From: Toxonevra muliebris
Lineage: Eukaryota; Arthropoda; Insecta; Diptera; Pallopteridae
Direction: 5' to 3'
NCBI GenBank assembly: GCA_963691655.1
Contig: OY829326.1
Coordinates: 145,966,998 to 146,030,997, forward strand
Length of the DNA: 64,000 bases
This document shows, one piece after another, positions 50,001 through 59,960 of this stretch. A model generated the notes under the pieces. That model was not told where the DNA came from and did no database searches. It saw only the letters and a program-made list of their open reading frames with translations. The position numbers and the translations under genes are program-made. How positions within the stretch are numbered: the first letter of the stretch is position 1; each line of letters opens with the position of its first letter.

Positions 50001-50353
50001 CGGAGCTGCTGAAAAAGTATCAACGATCCGATGGCACCTGCGAGGTATGCAAAAATTGTGATCAATTCTATTTCAATTGCCTTTGCACCGAAACGAATTA
50101 CAACACAGAACCGTTAGAAGGTGACGATCCATTCCCGGCAAGCGCTTACGATTTACTCTACAAACTGTTGGAAGTGAATCCGCACAAACGTATCACTGCC
50201 GCTGAGGCGCTCAATCATCCATTCTTCAGTGAAAAATCCTTCTTTACAAACACAACATTATCATCAACACCTGCAGCTGCTATGACGGCGCCCAACAGCA
50301 ACAACAACAATAATAACAATATAAATGCTGTTGATAAGAAAGGGCGTGACTAG
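38008..50353 (+). CDS. Cdc7: CDC7-type Ser/Thr protein kinase (DDK catalytic subunit)
   Basis: Nuclear kinase that, with a Dbf4/Chiffon partner, phosphorylates the MCM helicase to fire replication origins (family knowledge). Exons are 38008-38533, 42800-43022 and 48658-50353; GT-AG introns of 4266 and 5635 bp join in frame to 814 aa. Residues 1-175 are low complexity (Ala, Thr, Ser, His runs). The kinase domain begins near 190: glycine loop IGNGTFSTV (198-206), Lys228 in FAIK, Glu242 in the C helix, HRD 313-315 (IHRDVKPSNFLY), DFG 334-336, and GTPGYRPPEV from 599. Between DFG and that motif is an insert of about 260 residues, Ala/Gly/Ser/Asn-rich, as expected for CDC7 kinases, ending in a Cys cluster (CYCYGNPQVCNIC, from 575). 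A second Cys cluster (CEVCKNCDQFYFNCLC, from 711) fits the family's C-lobe insert. The tail is Asn-rich. A poly-A signal is at 50615-50620. Confidence 0.93.
38534..42799 (+). other. CDC7 intron 1 (4.3 kb)
   Basis: Donor AAG|GTGAGT at 38533/38534 and acceptor TGTTTTCAG| ending at 42799; phase 1 (a split GAG codon). Contents: CAGACAGACAGACA microsatellite near 38595-38610, the TATGGGAGGTACCACGCCC repeat at 39931-40150, and otherwise A+T-rich sequence. No nested gene was recognised. Confidence 0.8.
39931..40150. repeat. Second copy of the ACCAAATCTTAG...GGTACCACGCCC repeat
   Basis: Two tandem units (about 39931-40005 and 40065-40145) each begin ACCAAA.CTTA and end TATGG.AGGTACCA.. as in 11097-11285. 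Unit ends read TATGGAAGGTACCATTCCTC and TATGGGAGGTACCACGCCCA. Confidence 0.65.
43087..43240 (+). mobile_element. Mariner/Tc1-superfamily transposase fragment
   Basis: The frame from about 43087 reads SNVEEIFNKQNGKIYARTSK then EAKNAVPWVQRGHHPASVRV. This matches the insect element stretch FN.QND.IYA..S.EA......RGHHPASVMVWWGVSY. It stops where VMVWW should begin (VRV, stop). Only this fragment is left. Confidence 0.7.
43494..43592. mobile_element. Small MITE (99 bp) with 16-bp TIRs
   Basis: ATGCTTGGTTTTCACT at 43494-43509 is inverted at 43577-43592 as AGTGAAAACCAGGCAT, with one mismatch. The interior is noncoding. Target duplication was not recognised. Confidence 0.6.
43735..43885 (-). mobile_element. 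tRNA-derived SINE, family 2, copy 2
   Basis: Read on the minus strand it has GTGGATGAGTCCTTG, a canonical box B CAGGTTCGATTCCCAG, then GTTAAATTCTTAAAAAATAT and CCAAATGGATTGTTCTAATA. This matches 24945-25140 over the head and body. Its box B is closer to the tRNA consensus than that of copy 1. Confidence 0.8.
46339..46907. mobile_element. hAT-type foldback MITE with 8-bp target duplication
   Basis: The element at 46347-46899 (553 bp) begins CAGAGCTGGGTAAATTC and ends as the inverse of CAGAGTTGGGTAGTAATG. It is flanked by ATTACCAG (46339-46346) and ATTAACAG (46900-46907), an 8-bp duplication with one mismatch. Long inner arms (TTAGTAATGAAATTGATAAA then AGTTTCAATTCC, and its inverse) run over about 100 bp per side. 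CAGAG-type ends plus 8-bp duplication are hAT hallmarks. There is no transposase. Confidence 0.88.
47977..48110 (+). mobile_element. tRNA-derived SINE, family 1, copy in CDC7 intron 2
   Basis: Head GAAAGTCTAGCGAGTAGCGC (box A region) and CTGTTCGATTCCAGTTTGGT (box B), followed by the body CTCTTATATTCACTATCGAT then ATGAAGTGG. The body is shared with the copy at 63695. Confidence 0.75.
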
Positions 50354-51900
50354 TTTCTCGTGGAAAATATATAGAAATTGGTTTACAAATTGCGGTAAAC
50401 AAAAAAAATCAAATTAAAATCTACTAAAAACTAAACAATTGAAACAAAATTGTAGTAAAATTTTTTTCTAGTGGCAAATTTGTTGTTGTTTTTGTTGAAA
50501 TTTAATTTGTTTCACATACGAGTTTCTCCTGTAGCACTTTCCAAAATCCAAATCAATATTATTCCGATCCTTTGTATATACATAGAATATAATTTGGGAA
50601 ATTTTCGAAATCGGAATAAATGTATGCGTAAATTTTTAATATAAATGCGTTTGAAAATGTAAATTATTATATAGAATAGTGTTTTTTATATATCTATACA
50701 TATACAATATATATATGAATATATTTTTGAAAATGAAGCTAATCAAAAATAAAACATCAATAAATTAATAATAATATTTTAACAGCCTTTACTAGCAAAC
50801 GAACTAAAATTTTTTATATTTGTATTTATATTTGAGAAGTTTGTTTATTAGTAAAGCTGTGGAATTGTTAAAAATTATTTCATATTAAAAAAAAAACAAA
50901 TAATTAGCAAATAATTGAAATTTTCATAGTTTTTACCACTAATGCCTAGAAGCAGATATAAAAAATAAGATAATTCAAATGGAGCCCGAAAAAATATAAC
51001 AAAATGCAAGCAACAGCAAATCAACACTTGAAATAATTTTTCATTATTTTAGTATTTTTAATTCCAATTTTATTGATAATGGAATTGTTGTAAATTATGT
51101 AAATCAATTTAATTTATTATTAAATCTTTAGCTTTAGTTGTAGGTACACATCATTATAAAATAAAATAATTATTATTAGATAGTTGAATTTTATAATTTA
51201 TTTTAATACATTTAAGTTTCATTTTGAAAGCACTTGCTAATTTTGGTTAATACATTTGGGCAACTAAGTAGCTATTGCGTTTTAAATTCGATTTATAAAT
51301 AAATTCCCTTTTCCCCCATCAATTTTTTTTATTTTTTATTTTACTGATATGATTGTTAAAAAATTTACCGCGTTTTTTTAGGCGCTTTGTTAATTAATTT
51401 TTTACTTTAAAATAATCGTTATAATTTAATGTATGTAACCGAATGCAGTAAAACTCTCGATTGTATAATTAAGATAAAATAATTTATAGTGCTTTGATTT
51501 GAAAGTTTTATTATTTTTATTTATTTGAACTGAAATTAATTTAAATTTCTATAATAAAAATAAAATTTGAATTTGTTTACAGTGATTGATGTTTTTTTTT
51601 TTCTTTTGACTTGCCACAAAAGTTGTGTATAATTTGTTTCAACTAAAAGAAAATATCTTAGAAAATGAGAATTAAACAAGTGACTATGAAAATGAGTTCT
51701 AAGTGCTCACTTTTTGAGTAATGACTTGGTTCTTGTATTATTGTTTTAGTGGTTTTTAACAACTTAATGAAAATCAGACGGCCGTTTTGAAATCTGCCAC
51801 GATTCCTCATAAGTGATAAAATAAGCCAGTGTTTGCAAATGAAAATAAGTTAAAACTTATAATGACATTAAACCGTAATTAATGTAAAAATATATTGGAG
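50354..51900. other. CDC7 3' UTR and A+T-rich intergenic
   Basis: The 3' UTR probably ends shortly after AATAAA at 50615-50620; further AATAAA-like motifs are near 50746-50762. The remainder is very A+T-rich with no recognised feature. Confidence 0.55.
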
Positions 51901-53129
51901 TATGAATGTATAAACTCGTATTTTTTTCGTAATTTGTACATTTATTGTGAAAAAGTGATTATAAATTTATTCTTTACAGTATTGTCCATCGTTAGCCACA
52001 ACCTTTTCTCATCTTTCTGGTAGCATAAGGATTCCGCGTCGAAAGAACTCCTCATCTTTTGAGGCTATCCACGAATCGACCCCAGCCAGGCCATCATCAT
52101 GTGTCATCGATCGGAACAAGTGGTAATCAGAAGGAGCAATGTCTGGAGAATATGGCGAGTGGGGTAGCACTTCCCATTTCAGCGTTTCCAAGTATGTTTT
52201 TACATGCCTTGCAACATGCGGCAGAGCATTGTCGTGCTGAAGAAAAACTTCGTCATGTCTATTCTCATATTCTGGCCTCTTATCCTTTAATGCTCGGCTC
52301 AAACGCATCAATTGTAGACGGTAGCGGTCGCCAGTGATCGTTTCATTCGGTTTCAACAGCTCATAATACACGACACCTTTCATATCCCACCAAATACTTA
52401 GCATGAGCTTGGATCCATGGATGTTCGGCTTTGCCGTTGATGTTGATGCATGTCCGGACGGTCCCCATGATTTTTTACGCTTTGGGTTATCGTAACGTAT
52501 CCACTTTTCACCACCAGTCACAATACGATGCAGAAAACCCTTTTCTGTCGTTCAATCAGCAGTTCACATGTGAAAAATAGTCGTTCGACGTCTCTCGGCT
52601 TCAATTCGTACGGCACAAAATTTCCTTGCTTTTGAATCATTCCCAATGCTTTTAATTGTTTAGAAATGGTTGATTGATCAACTCCTAAAGATTCTGCAAG
52701 TTCTTGTTGCGTTTGACATGAATCTTCTTCGAGTAATGCCTTCAATTCTTCATCTTCGAACTTTTTCAGGCCGCCTGAACGTTCCCTGTCTTCAACATCT
52801 AAATCACCACTTTTGAAACGGGCATACCACACCTGACACATTCTAACGTTTATAGCACAGTCAGGATAAGCTTCAGTGAGTAAACGATGTGCTTCAGTTG
52901 CGTTTTTCTTTAAATGGACAATGGCAAATTAAAACTTCCCGCAAATGTTGTTTTGTTGGCACGAAATTCGACATTTTCAGTTATAGTAAAACACTTTTGT
53001 AAAATTATGAAAATTATTTGACAGATCAATTTTTATAGTATTTTTGGCGCTCTTCGAGATAGAATGTCAAAAAAATGGAGCTTATGATAGATATGAAGTT
53101 AGTCACAATTACGAGTTTATACATTCATA
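51901..53129 (-). mobile_element. mariner element with perfect 20-bp TIRs
   Basis: TATGAATGTATAAACTCGTA at 51901-51920 is exactly inverted at 53110-53129. If the outermost TA is the target duplication, the element is 51903-53127 (1225 bp), close to the 1.3 kb typical of mariner. It carries one minus-strand transposase pseudogene. Intact ends with a damaged transposase mean it could at most be moved by a related enzyme. Confidence 0.9.
51967..52974 (-). pseudogene. mariner transposase (DD34D) pseudogene
   Basis: The start ATG at 52974 gives MSNFVPTKQHLREVLI, then a frameshift near 52925. From about 52910 to 52545 the N-terminal DNA-binding part is readable (FKSGDLDVEDRERSGG, LGVDQSTISKQLKALGM). 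A second frameshift lies near 52540. The catalytic part then reads VTGGEKWIRYDNPKRKKSWG, where family members have VTGDEKW: the first catalytic Asp is Gly. The second (LQHDNALPH) and third (SPDIAPSDYH) aspartates remain, 34 residues apart, which is the mariner DD34D spacing. A Trp codon near the end has become TGA (PER-stop-EKVVANDGQY), with the ancestral stop at 51967-51969. It is therefore inactive for at least four independent reasons. Confidence 0.9.
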
Positions 53130-54098
53130 CATTTGTGAAGTGCAGGGGTGAATCAAAAAGTTTTGAGAACCAACTCCCTCGATAAATTTTTCAATTCAAT
53201 TACTCATGACCCAGCAATCCAATAATATCCGTAGACACACACACCTTTATTTGTGAGAGTACGCAATCTGTATTATCAAACGTGAATAGGATATAATAGA
53301 CCTGTACCATGGTGAAATTATAACAGATGATAGCAGCATCAACTCCCTCTTTATTTTTTTTCTATGAAGACACTTGAAACTGTCAAATGTATTTTTCACA
53401 TTTCTAAGCTAAACAGCTTTTGAAGATTTTCTCAATTATCCTATTTTCTAACTTGCCACAGCGTATTTTGTACCGATTTTCCATCTATGAAAAATTTCCC
53501 ATTAAAACTTTCTAAGAAAGATTTATAGCCTCATCTTAAAATAACACTTCCTTGGGTATTTAAATACCCTTTAGGATTTAATAGGTTAAAGTATGCACAG
53601 TATCTACCCATGAACTCATAGTTTTTAATTTAATAATGTGCCTTTCTTCACCTCCTTTCCCTGATATGTTTCTGTTCTCCGGTCAGATATGTCTCCACAA
53701 GATAGCCTGTTATCAAAAACAACTTTAAAAGTGGGGAAACCCGACCCAAGGCATTACATATCGCCCTAGGAAAATATGCATATATCCTTTATAATTTAAT
53801 AATTGTGTTGACTTCTACCCGAAATACACTGCAGCCGTAGGCTAAAACTTAAACCAAACTTTTTACAGAAGACACCATCACCAACTCTGCCGTTAAGCTA
53901 TCTGAATTAAAAAAGGACTGAATCATTATGAAATCGCTCTTGTTTTACGTATTTCATTTTATTCTTTCGAAACTATTTTCCAATTGATTCCTGTTTTTAT
54001 TAGAGCATACTATAAACACAGTTTATACAAGGCTTACATAAATATAAAAGAAAATTAGCAATTTAGCTTTATCCATCTATCGCTACATCATCATCATA
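53130..54098. other. Intergenic; 3' end of the ZNF593-like gene at right
   Basis: No gene was recognised from 53130 to about 53990. A minus-strand poly-A signal (TTTATT on plus) is at 53996-54001, about 100 bp beyond the ZNF593-like stop codon. Confidence 0.5.
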
Positions 54099-54554
54099 CT
54101 ACGTTTCCATTTTGACAATTTTTTTCTTTGGAGCACCTTCCTTTTTCTCCTCAATCTTGATACGTTTACCAGCGGCCACTTCTTGCTTGGATGGTTGCGT
54201 TTCTATTACACGTTTTTTTGGTGCCTTAAAACTTCCACGACCTGCAGCACGCTCCGACTCTTCGATGCTGTAGGGTTCGGTTTCCAGTGCTTTCATACGA
54301 CGCTTGTGTACTTTAGTGCGAAAATGTGATTGCATTGCTGTGTCATCAATAAAGTACTTGGCACAGTGTACACAATAGAATTGTGCCATGCCAGGCTTTT
54401 CCAAATCGACAGCTTGATTAATCAGTTGTGTGCTTTGTGTTTGTAAATCCTGATCGATTTGATCTAAATCGCGTCTGCGATTTCTTACACGCCACCTACG
54501 TTGCAAATGGGTGTCCCCATAATGCATCTTCTTGCGTTTCTGTACCATACCCAT
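54099..54554 (-). CDS. ZNF593: ZNF593/Bud20-type C2H2 zinc-finger protein
   Basis: Small nuclear/nucleolar zinc-finger protein; the family (human ZNF593, yeast Bud20) works in 60S ribosomal subunit maturation and export. A single exon of 151 aa starts MGMVQKRKKMHYGDTHLQRR, and the second Met (MVQKRKK) could equally be the start. The N-terminus is Arg/Lys-rich (RRWRVRNRRRDLDQIDQDL, the conserved R.RDLDQI region). The single finger is C61-x2-C64-x12-H77-x5-H83 (YCVHCAKYFIDDTAMQSHFR), followed by the diagnostic KRRMKALETEPYS...AERAAGRGS-like segment. The C-terminus is Lys-rich and disordered. Length agrees with the family (about 130-160 aa). It is transcribed toward CDC7 with a mariner insertion between. 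A poly-A signal is on the minus strand at 53996-54001. Confidence 0.95.
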   Translation of the reverse strand: MGMVQKRKKMHYGDTHLQRRWRVRNRRRDLDQIDQDLQTQSTQLINQAVDLEKPGMAQFYCVHCAKYFIDDTAMQSHFRTKVHKRRMKALETEPYSIEESERAAGRGSFKAPKKRVIETQPSKQEVAAGKRIKIEEKKEGAPKKKIVKMET

Positions 54555-55517
54555 TGTGAAATGTTTTTGTTTATTTTTCGGTTATGAGAATAAAGCTGTG
54601 ATTATGCGAAACACGTGTGCACAAACTCCAGCAAATTTCCTGATGCGTAGTTTAAATCCCAACTAGAAAAATGATCTCTATTTTTATAGTTATTCACTGT
54701 TCCTTTGAAGTATTACCTTGTAAAAACTGCAAATATATATTTTTAATTATTAGTTTGCTTATTTTTAATGCAATGATGTTAATAAATCTTACAAATATTT
54801 ATGTTAAATTACTGGATAAACCTTTATCTCTACGTTCCCTATACACTGTATTGACGTTTGTTTCTCGCGGTCTTGACATTTCCTGTATTCTTTATTTCTG
54901 ACAACAATGAAATCAGTGTTGTTGCTTTATAAGTTTAAAGGGAGCAATAGAATAGAAGCTTGTGTCGTTCATTGAAGTGAGATGCCATGAACAGTCAAAC
55001 TTCCGAGCCATGGAATTACCACTTTTTATATGGTAAAATTTATATAATGAAAAACCAAACCTTCATTCAATGTAATTAATTTTTTTTTTGTAGAATTTGA
55101 GGGAGAAACCAACAATAACATGGTCTCTCCAAGGCTATTAACCAACGGATAATCCTTAAGTTAGTTTACCCTGAAAACAATTTTTTAGAATAGAGGTTGG
55201 CCGAAAATTTGTTTATGTTCTTTGAAAATCAGAACCATTTTCTTCTGAAAAAGATTGTTTGTTTACGTTGTTTATTTGAATTAAATAACATACTTTGACT
55301 CGATGAAAGTTTTTAGAGATCAATACAAATTAGGTTTTAAATAAAATTTTCAATATTTACATAATTTTTTTACCTACATCTAATGTACTTAAGTTAACCC
55401 TTCACATTTGAAGTAGTCTCAGCTGAAGTTTTTTTTTCAAGAAGCAGACGAAACCCGTAATTTCTCTGTTGTCTGCATCCATCTTGACCACCTGTAACGA
55501 GTAGCCGATTTAATCTT
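54555..55517. other. Intergenic upstream of the ZNF593-like gene
   Basis: Holds the presumed promoter of the minus-strand gene; no clear TATA element was identified. The 76-codon frame at 54671-54901 is hydrophobic and A+T-driven and looks spurious. Confidence 0.45.
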
Positions 55518-56190
55518 CATTCACAAATGGGAGGAATTAAGAGGCTATAGGCAGGCAAAACGAATGTTTCCTGTCATTTCGGATCATCCAGCAAACTTTC
55601 TGTTATCACTAGACAGAAAAGAATATTAACTGTTGGTGGGATTATATACCGTCTACTTTTCTTGGGCTAAACATTCAAAGATGATTGCGCTCTTAAGGAA
55701 AAAACCAAACCCATTAGTTAAAACTATGTTAGGTTCTTGAACATTGCAATATTGAAAAAACAATGAAGCAGTTGAGCTGGCTAGAATAAGATGAGCCTTA
55801 AGTCCTGAAAATGAACTGGTATCGATAAAGATACCCATAAGAAAGTGGAATCAATTTTGAAATAGAGAGAAAAAGAAGCAGTCAACAAATCTTGGAAAAC
55901 CACGAAGGACAGAATGCTGTTCCGAAATTAATGACTTCGTTTCGATTTAACATTATTTTTATATTATAGCTTTTTCTTCTGAATAAGAATTATAATTGAA
56001 GTGCAACACGTTTTTAGGTAATTCGCACGATGGGATTGAGCATTGTATATAGTCCCAGCATTGAATCTATAAAACTGAAGAGGAAACTGAGACTACACGG
56101 TATCTTCTCTGTGAACGCCCTAATCTTCATATCGGTCGATTCTATATTTTAGAAGTTGTGCTATTGCTGCTGAAACTTCGTACTAATGCG
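55518..56190 (+). mobile_element. LINE ORF2 C-terminal fossil (RNase H end + zinc knuckle)
   Basis: From 55518: HKWEELRGYRQAKRMFPVIS, then LLSLDRKEY, a stop, LLVGLYTVYF. This matches W......CRQAK..FP.....LL.L.R....LVG.LTGH of R1/jockey-type LINEs. From about 56066: IYKTEEETETTRYLLCERPN then LHIGRF matches the C-terminal EE.ETS.HLLC.CP.L...R knuckle. A stretch of unclear origin (55700-56060) separates the two parts. It is inactive. Confidence 0.65.
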
Positions 56191-56532
56191 CTGGAATGCA
56201 CCCAGGATGCGCGTGTTCAATCCTTGGCGCAATCAATTAAAAATAAAAACTTTTACACACGGTACCACCTCTAGCCTGACATATTGAGGAAACTTTCTAA
56301 ATACTTAACTATTATAGTTATGAAATTTTAAGAAGGGCTAAGGGCTTAAAACCCCTTTCATTGAGTTTCAAAAAAAAGAAAAAGGCCCGGAGTTGTTAAC
56401 TTTTTCGAACATTTAAATCAAAAATACAAGATAAATCTTTGAATTGGACTTCTCAAGTTACATTTTTTAAATATATCTACCATATCCACGATAACGTGGT
56501 GTCAGTATATATTACTGTAAACAGAATTGTAG

Positions 56533-56583
56533 TCTCTCTTTCAGACTGGCATTCATGCTTGCCCCCGTGTGTACAGCCACTCA
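56533..56583. mobile_element. Partial copy of the AGTGGCTGT/GCAAGCAT MITE
   Basis: CTCTCTTTCAGACTGGCATT then CATGCTTGCCCCCGTGT and ACAGCCACT repeat the right end seen at 34866-34917 and, in inverse form, the left end of 16641-16812. It lies next to the 56600-56775 repeat. Confidence 0.6.
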
Positions 56584-56599
56584 CCGTAAAAATGCTGTC

Positions 56600-56775
56600 T
56601 AATCGGCAGAGTAGCCAACTTTTATTTTTCAAAATTCGCTAAAACGAAAAATAAAACGCGTATTTCCTTAAAAAAAAAGCGCTAAATTTGTTCCTTATAA
56701 AAGTGCAAAAAAATTCAATAGCACACATTTGCTACTTCTAGCCAATGAAAATTTCTTCGATTTTTCGAAGATAAT
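56600..56775 (+). repeat. Dispersed repeat copy (TTCTTCGATTTTTCGAAGA palindrome)
   Basis: About 175 bp matches the inverse of 63090-63285: shared blocks are TTCCTTATAAAAGTGC, GCACACAT.TG.TACTT.TAG and CAATGAAAATTTCTTCGATT then TTTCGAAGAT. The right end contains the near-palindrome TCTTCGATTTTTCGAAGA. Noncoding; family unknown. Confidence 0.72.
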
Positions 56776-56899
56776 ACGTATTCTCAACTTATAGCAGTTT
56801 ACTGGCATGCGTAAGCACGGGGTAACTACAAAACAGATGATTATCAACGTTGTTTCATAAGGTAGTAGTTTGGTGTTGGAAATCATCACTTATGAGGGA

Positions 56900-58330
56900 C
56901 TCTTAAAAACTAACACTGCGCTATACAAAAACGCTCATTCACAATAGAGGTACAAATTCCAAAACTTGACGTTTCTTCTCAGCAACATAACAAAACAACT
57001 GGAACAAATGTCAATTGGTTGAGGAGCATGAAAGTGAGTGGTTGCAAATCGAGATTTTGGTGCAAAAACTCATACATAAGATTGAAAAAATAAAGTTATA
57101 GCTATTATTAAATGCAATATAAATAAATGAAACAGCCAAGCGATAAAAGAAAAGTGTAAAAGTGAATGAATGTAGAAAAGAAAAAGTATACAAGTTGAAA
57201 ACGACAAGTGCGAAATCAATAAACAAAGAAAATAAGGTCGGATTGAAAGAAGTTTAAAATAAATGCAAATAATGAATGCAGTAGATCATTAAACTGCAAA
57301 TGCAACAAAAATATAAATTAAACAGAAAGAACAAAAATAAATTATAAACCGAATTTGTGAAAAATTTTAAAAATCTTCCACACACCCACAGACCGACAAC
57401 AAAAAGAGGGCGGAATCCAACAGCGTATTCCTTGTTGCATCTCTTCGGTGATTTTTTGCATCTTCCTCTCTACCGTTGCAAATTGCAGGGTAAGCTCAAT
57501 ACATGAATTTCAGTGTTTAATGGTTGGATTAACTCTTATCATTCAGTACGAATAGGTATGCCACTGATGTACTTATTTCTTATCAATAGCAAAAATATTT
57601 CGCCTTATCTGAAACTAGTAAAAATTTAAAAACAAAATTACGATAGTTGCTTGTCGTTTCTGCTAATATCTTCTATCATTCTAATGAATGTGTTCATTGC
57701 ATTCCAGTAATTATTCCCATTTATTCTTGCAATCCTTAAGTGAAATTCACAAATTTTGACTTAAATTTTATGTGTTTTACTTGTTGGAATAGCTATACAG
57801 ATGATGTAACTTTTAAAGCGGCAGAGAGCAACGAGATGGCAGCCCCCTCCGTCTTACTCAAATGGCTACTGCACAAACAGATAGCCATATGCTCACAACA
57901 GCAGCGTAATCAATCAACAAAACAAAAAAATATAAAAACGAATTGAAAAAAGTTCAAACAATCGAGTTGTTGCGAACGGAAAAAAGCGTGACTGGCATGC
58001 ATTCGCGCAATATAACAACAATCCGGTTCGCGAAAGCTTTCAACACCAGCTAGCAAGCAATCAAAGAAGCAGTAAAACAAGATAGCAAGTAACAATATTG
58101 CTCTAATCAAAGAAACAAGTAAACAAACTATACAATAACACAATAGCAACATCAGCAATTGGTACTGCTGTAATTCCAATAGTTAAAGCAACGACGACAG
58201 AGTTTCCAACATTTGCAATTGTAATTAAAAACATATTTCTCTCATGGCATAATTCAGACAATATCTCACCAACACTCGAGCATAACTTCTTATATACTTT
58301 TTTAATGCTCGTGCATATTTTTTCTAACAT
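56900..58330 (+). other. Candidate 5' untranslated exons of a plus-strand gene
   Basis: The region is less A+T-dominated and rich in CAA/ACA triplets, as in long fly 5' UTRs. A strong donor-like GGGTAAGC is at about 57488-57495 and an acceptor-like AGCTATACAG at about 57790-57800. A well-placed ATG (ACGAGATGGC) at about 57835 opens a 36-codon frame (MAAPSVLLKWLLHKQIAICS...) that may be an upstream ORF. No downstream coding exon is visible before the window ends, so this remains speculative. Confidence 0.25.
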
Positions 58331-59149
58331 GCTATGAAAACATGAAGCTCAGAGATTTCTAAGCCTTTCAAAAGTTACGCTTTGCTCAAAGCAAAGCTTT
58401 TTTTTAGATTCTTCATATATCTCTCTCTTTCTTTCTTACTATTGCTTAATGTATTTTTTTAATGTTTTTTTTCTGCTTAATTGTATATTTTGCAAACTTG
58501 CACAACATCGCAACCAGTTGTCTGAGAGAAGATTTTATAATTGTTTTTTTTTTTTTCTCTACTTTCGAGCAATTAAATTAGTATTTTATTTGATTTATTG
58601 GCAATTTTATTCTGCATGGTCATGAAAAAACAGTTACATTAGCATCCGGTTTGAATTTAATAAATTAAATTATAATAATTTTGCTGTCTGGCATATTTGA
58701 TATGTGAAATCTGCAATTTTAAATTTTGTTTTAATACATTTTTTTTTTAAGGTTTACCAAAGGTGTTTGCATACTTATTATTTATTTTTAATTAATTTTA
58801 ATCATTAAAACTTAAACTCTTAATAAAAATACTTTATTAAAGAAGCTTTCATATGAAATGGCAAATCAGCGTCGTGACGAATTGTAGAAGTCCCATATTT
58901 ACTTTTTGTGGCTTACGTAAGGTCAATGATCTCGTCAAGTTTTATTTTTAATTTCTATAATGCTTTCGTGAGTCCAACGCTTTCAGTGATCCATCAATTT
59001 TTTGAGAATTGACTTAAGAAGAGTTACATAAATATAAATATCTGACCGATAGATTTCGTATCTCTTGAAGAAAAGATCCTACGATAGTTTCCATAGAGAA
59101 TACGACCAGATTCAGTACTAATGAACGTTGGTTAGGTTAAGTTTGAGTG
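58331..59149. other. A+T-rich noncoding sequence
   Basis: Homopolymer T runs and a short TCTCTCTTTCTTTCTT stretch near 58421-58437. Nothing else was recognised. Confidence 0.45.
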
Positions 59150-59372
59150 ACTGTCGAGAGACACACTTAGGCCTGAACGGCCCATTGTGATATCACATAG
59201 TTGGACCTACAATTTAACGCCGATTCCGTACACTTTCTTATAATTCTCATACAATTCATATTGATAGTGAGTATAAGAAGGTTTTGAGAATTAACAGACG
59301 AAGACGGGAATCAAACCCGAACCTCCCGGATGAAAGTCTATTGCACTACCTATTAGACTATCGAATGTAGAT
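59150..59372 (-). mobile_element. tRNA-derived SINE, family 1, minus-strand copy
   Basis: On the minus strand: ATTCGATAGTCTAATAGGTA (box A region), then GGTTTGATTCCCGTCTTCGT (box B), then body CTTCTTATACTCACTATCAA and ATGAGAATTATAAGAA, then the 3' part CAATGGGCCGTTCAGGCC. The 3' part is recognisable in diverged form at 63915-63940. Length about 223 bp. Confidence 0.82.
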
Positions 59373-59594
59373 CAATCCTAAAAAACTAACTTATATTTGT
59401 TAATATTGTTCTTTATATAAATAATAAGTTTATTAGTTTAGTTAGCAAACTAAATATTAAAACATTGAGACTTAAAAAAACTTTTATGCAAACCCCAAAT
59501 TAAAAAAAAAAAAACTTTATGCTATCCTAATGAAGAATAGTAAAACAAACAAAAATTTTGATTGTATCGACTCATAAAAATTGCTCATTGAATA

Positions 59595-59960
59595 TTAGCC
59601 ATCCGTGCCAAATTTAGAGGACAGATGTTGGTGATGTCTGAGTGCATAATGTCCAGATATATATCCCACTAGCAGTCTAAGGTCCATTTTGTTACAAGCG
59701 CTTCCGATAAGTCAGCCAAATTTTCCTTACTCACTCCTTAACGATCGATTTTAAAGAGGCCCAGCCGAGTTTACAAAACGAATTAGGGCCAATGTGAATA
59801 TTTGCTGAACCCTTCCCACCGAATTTATCAACAGCTTAATTACCAGCTATGTTACAAGGCTATCAAAAATTCGCTCACCAACTTCGAGAAAAGAGTAGAG
59901 AGTGGCTGAAAACCTTTAAAATTGGGAGCTTTTTTATAGCTGTTAGTTTACCTGAATAGA
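59595..59960 (-). mobile_element. LINE RNase H / C-terminal fossil, R1-like
   Basis: On the minus strand: CNIAGN, a stop, then AVDKFGGKGSANIHIGPNSF, then LGWASLKSIVKE. This corresponds to PGHSGI.GNE.AD.LA..GSA...IGPEPF.....ASIKS.IKEW in the RNase H domain. In another frame, KMDLRLLVGYISGHYALRHH matches the following L.LL.G.LTGH..LR.HL. Stops and frameshifts show it is dead. Confidence 0.72.

Noticed and set aside
59296..59370. Possible minus-strand tRNA gene
   Set aside because: Same reason: part of SINE family 1 with shared downstream sequence.
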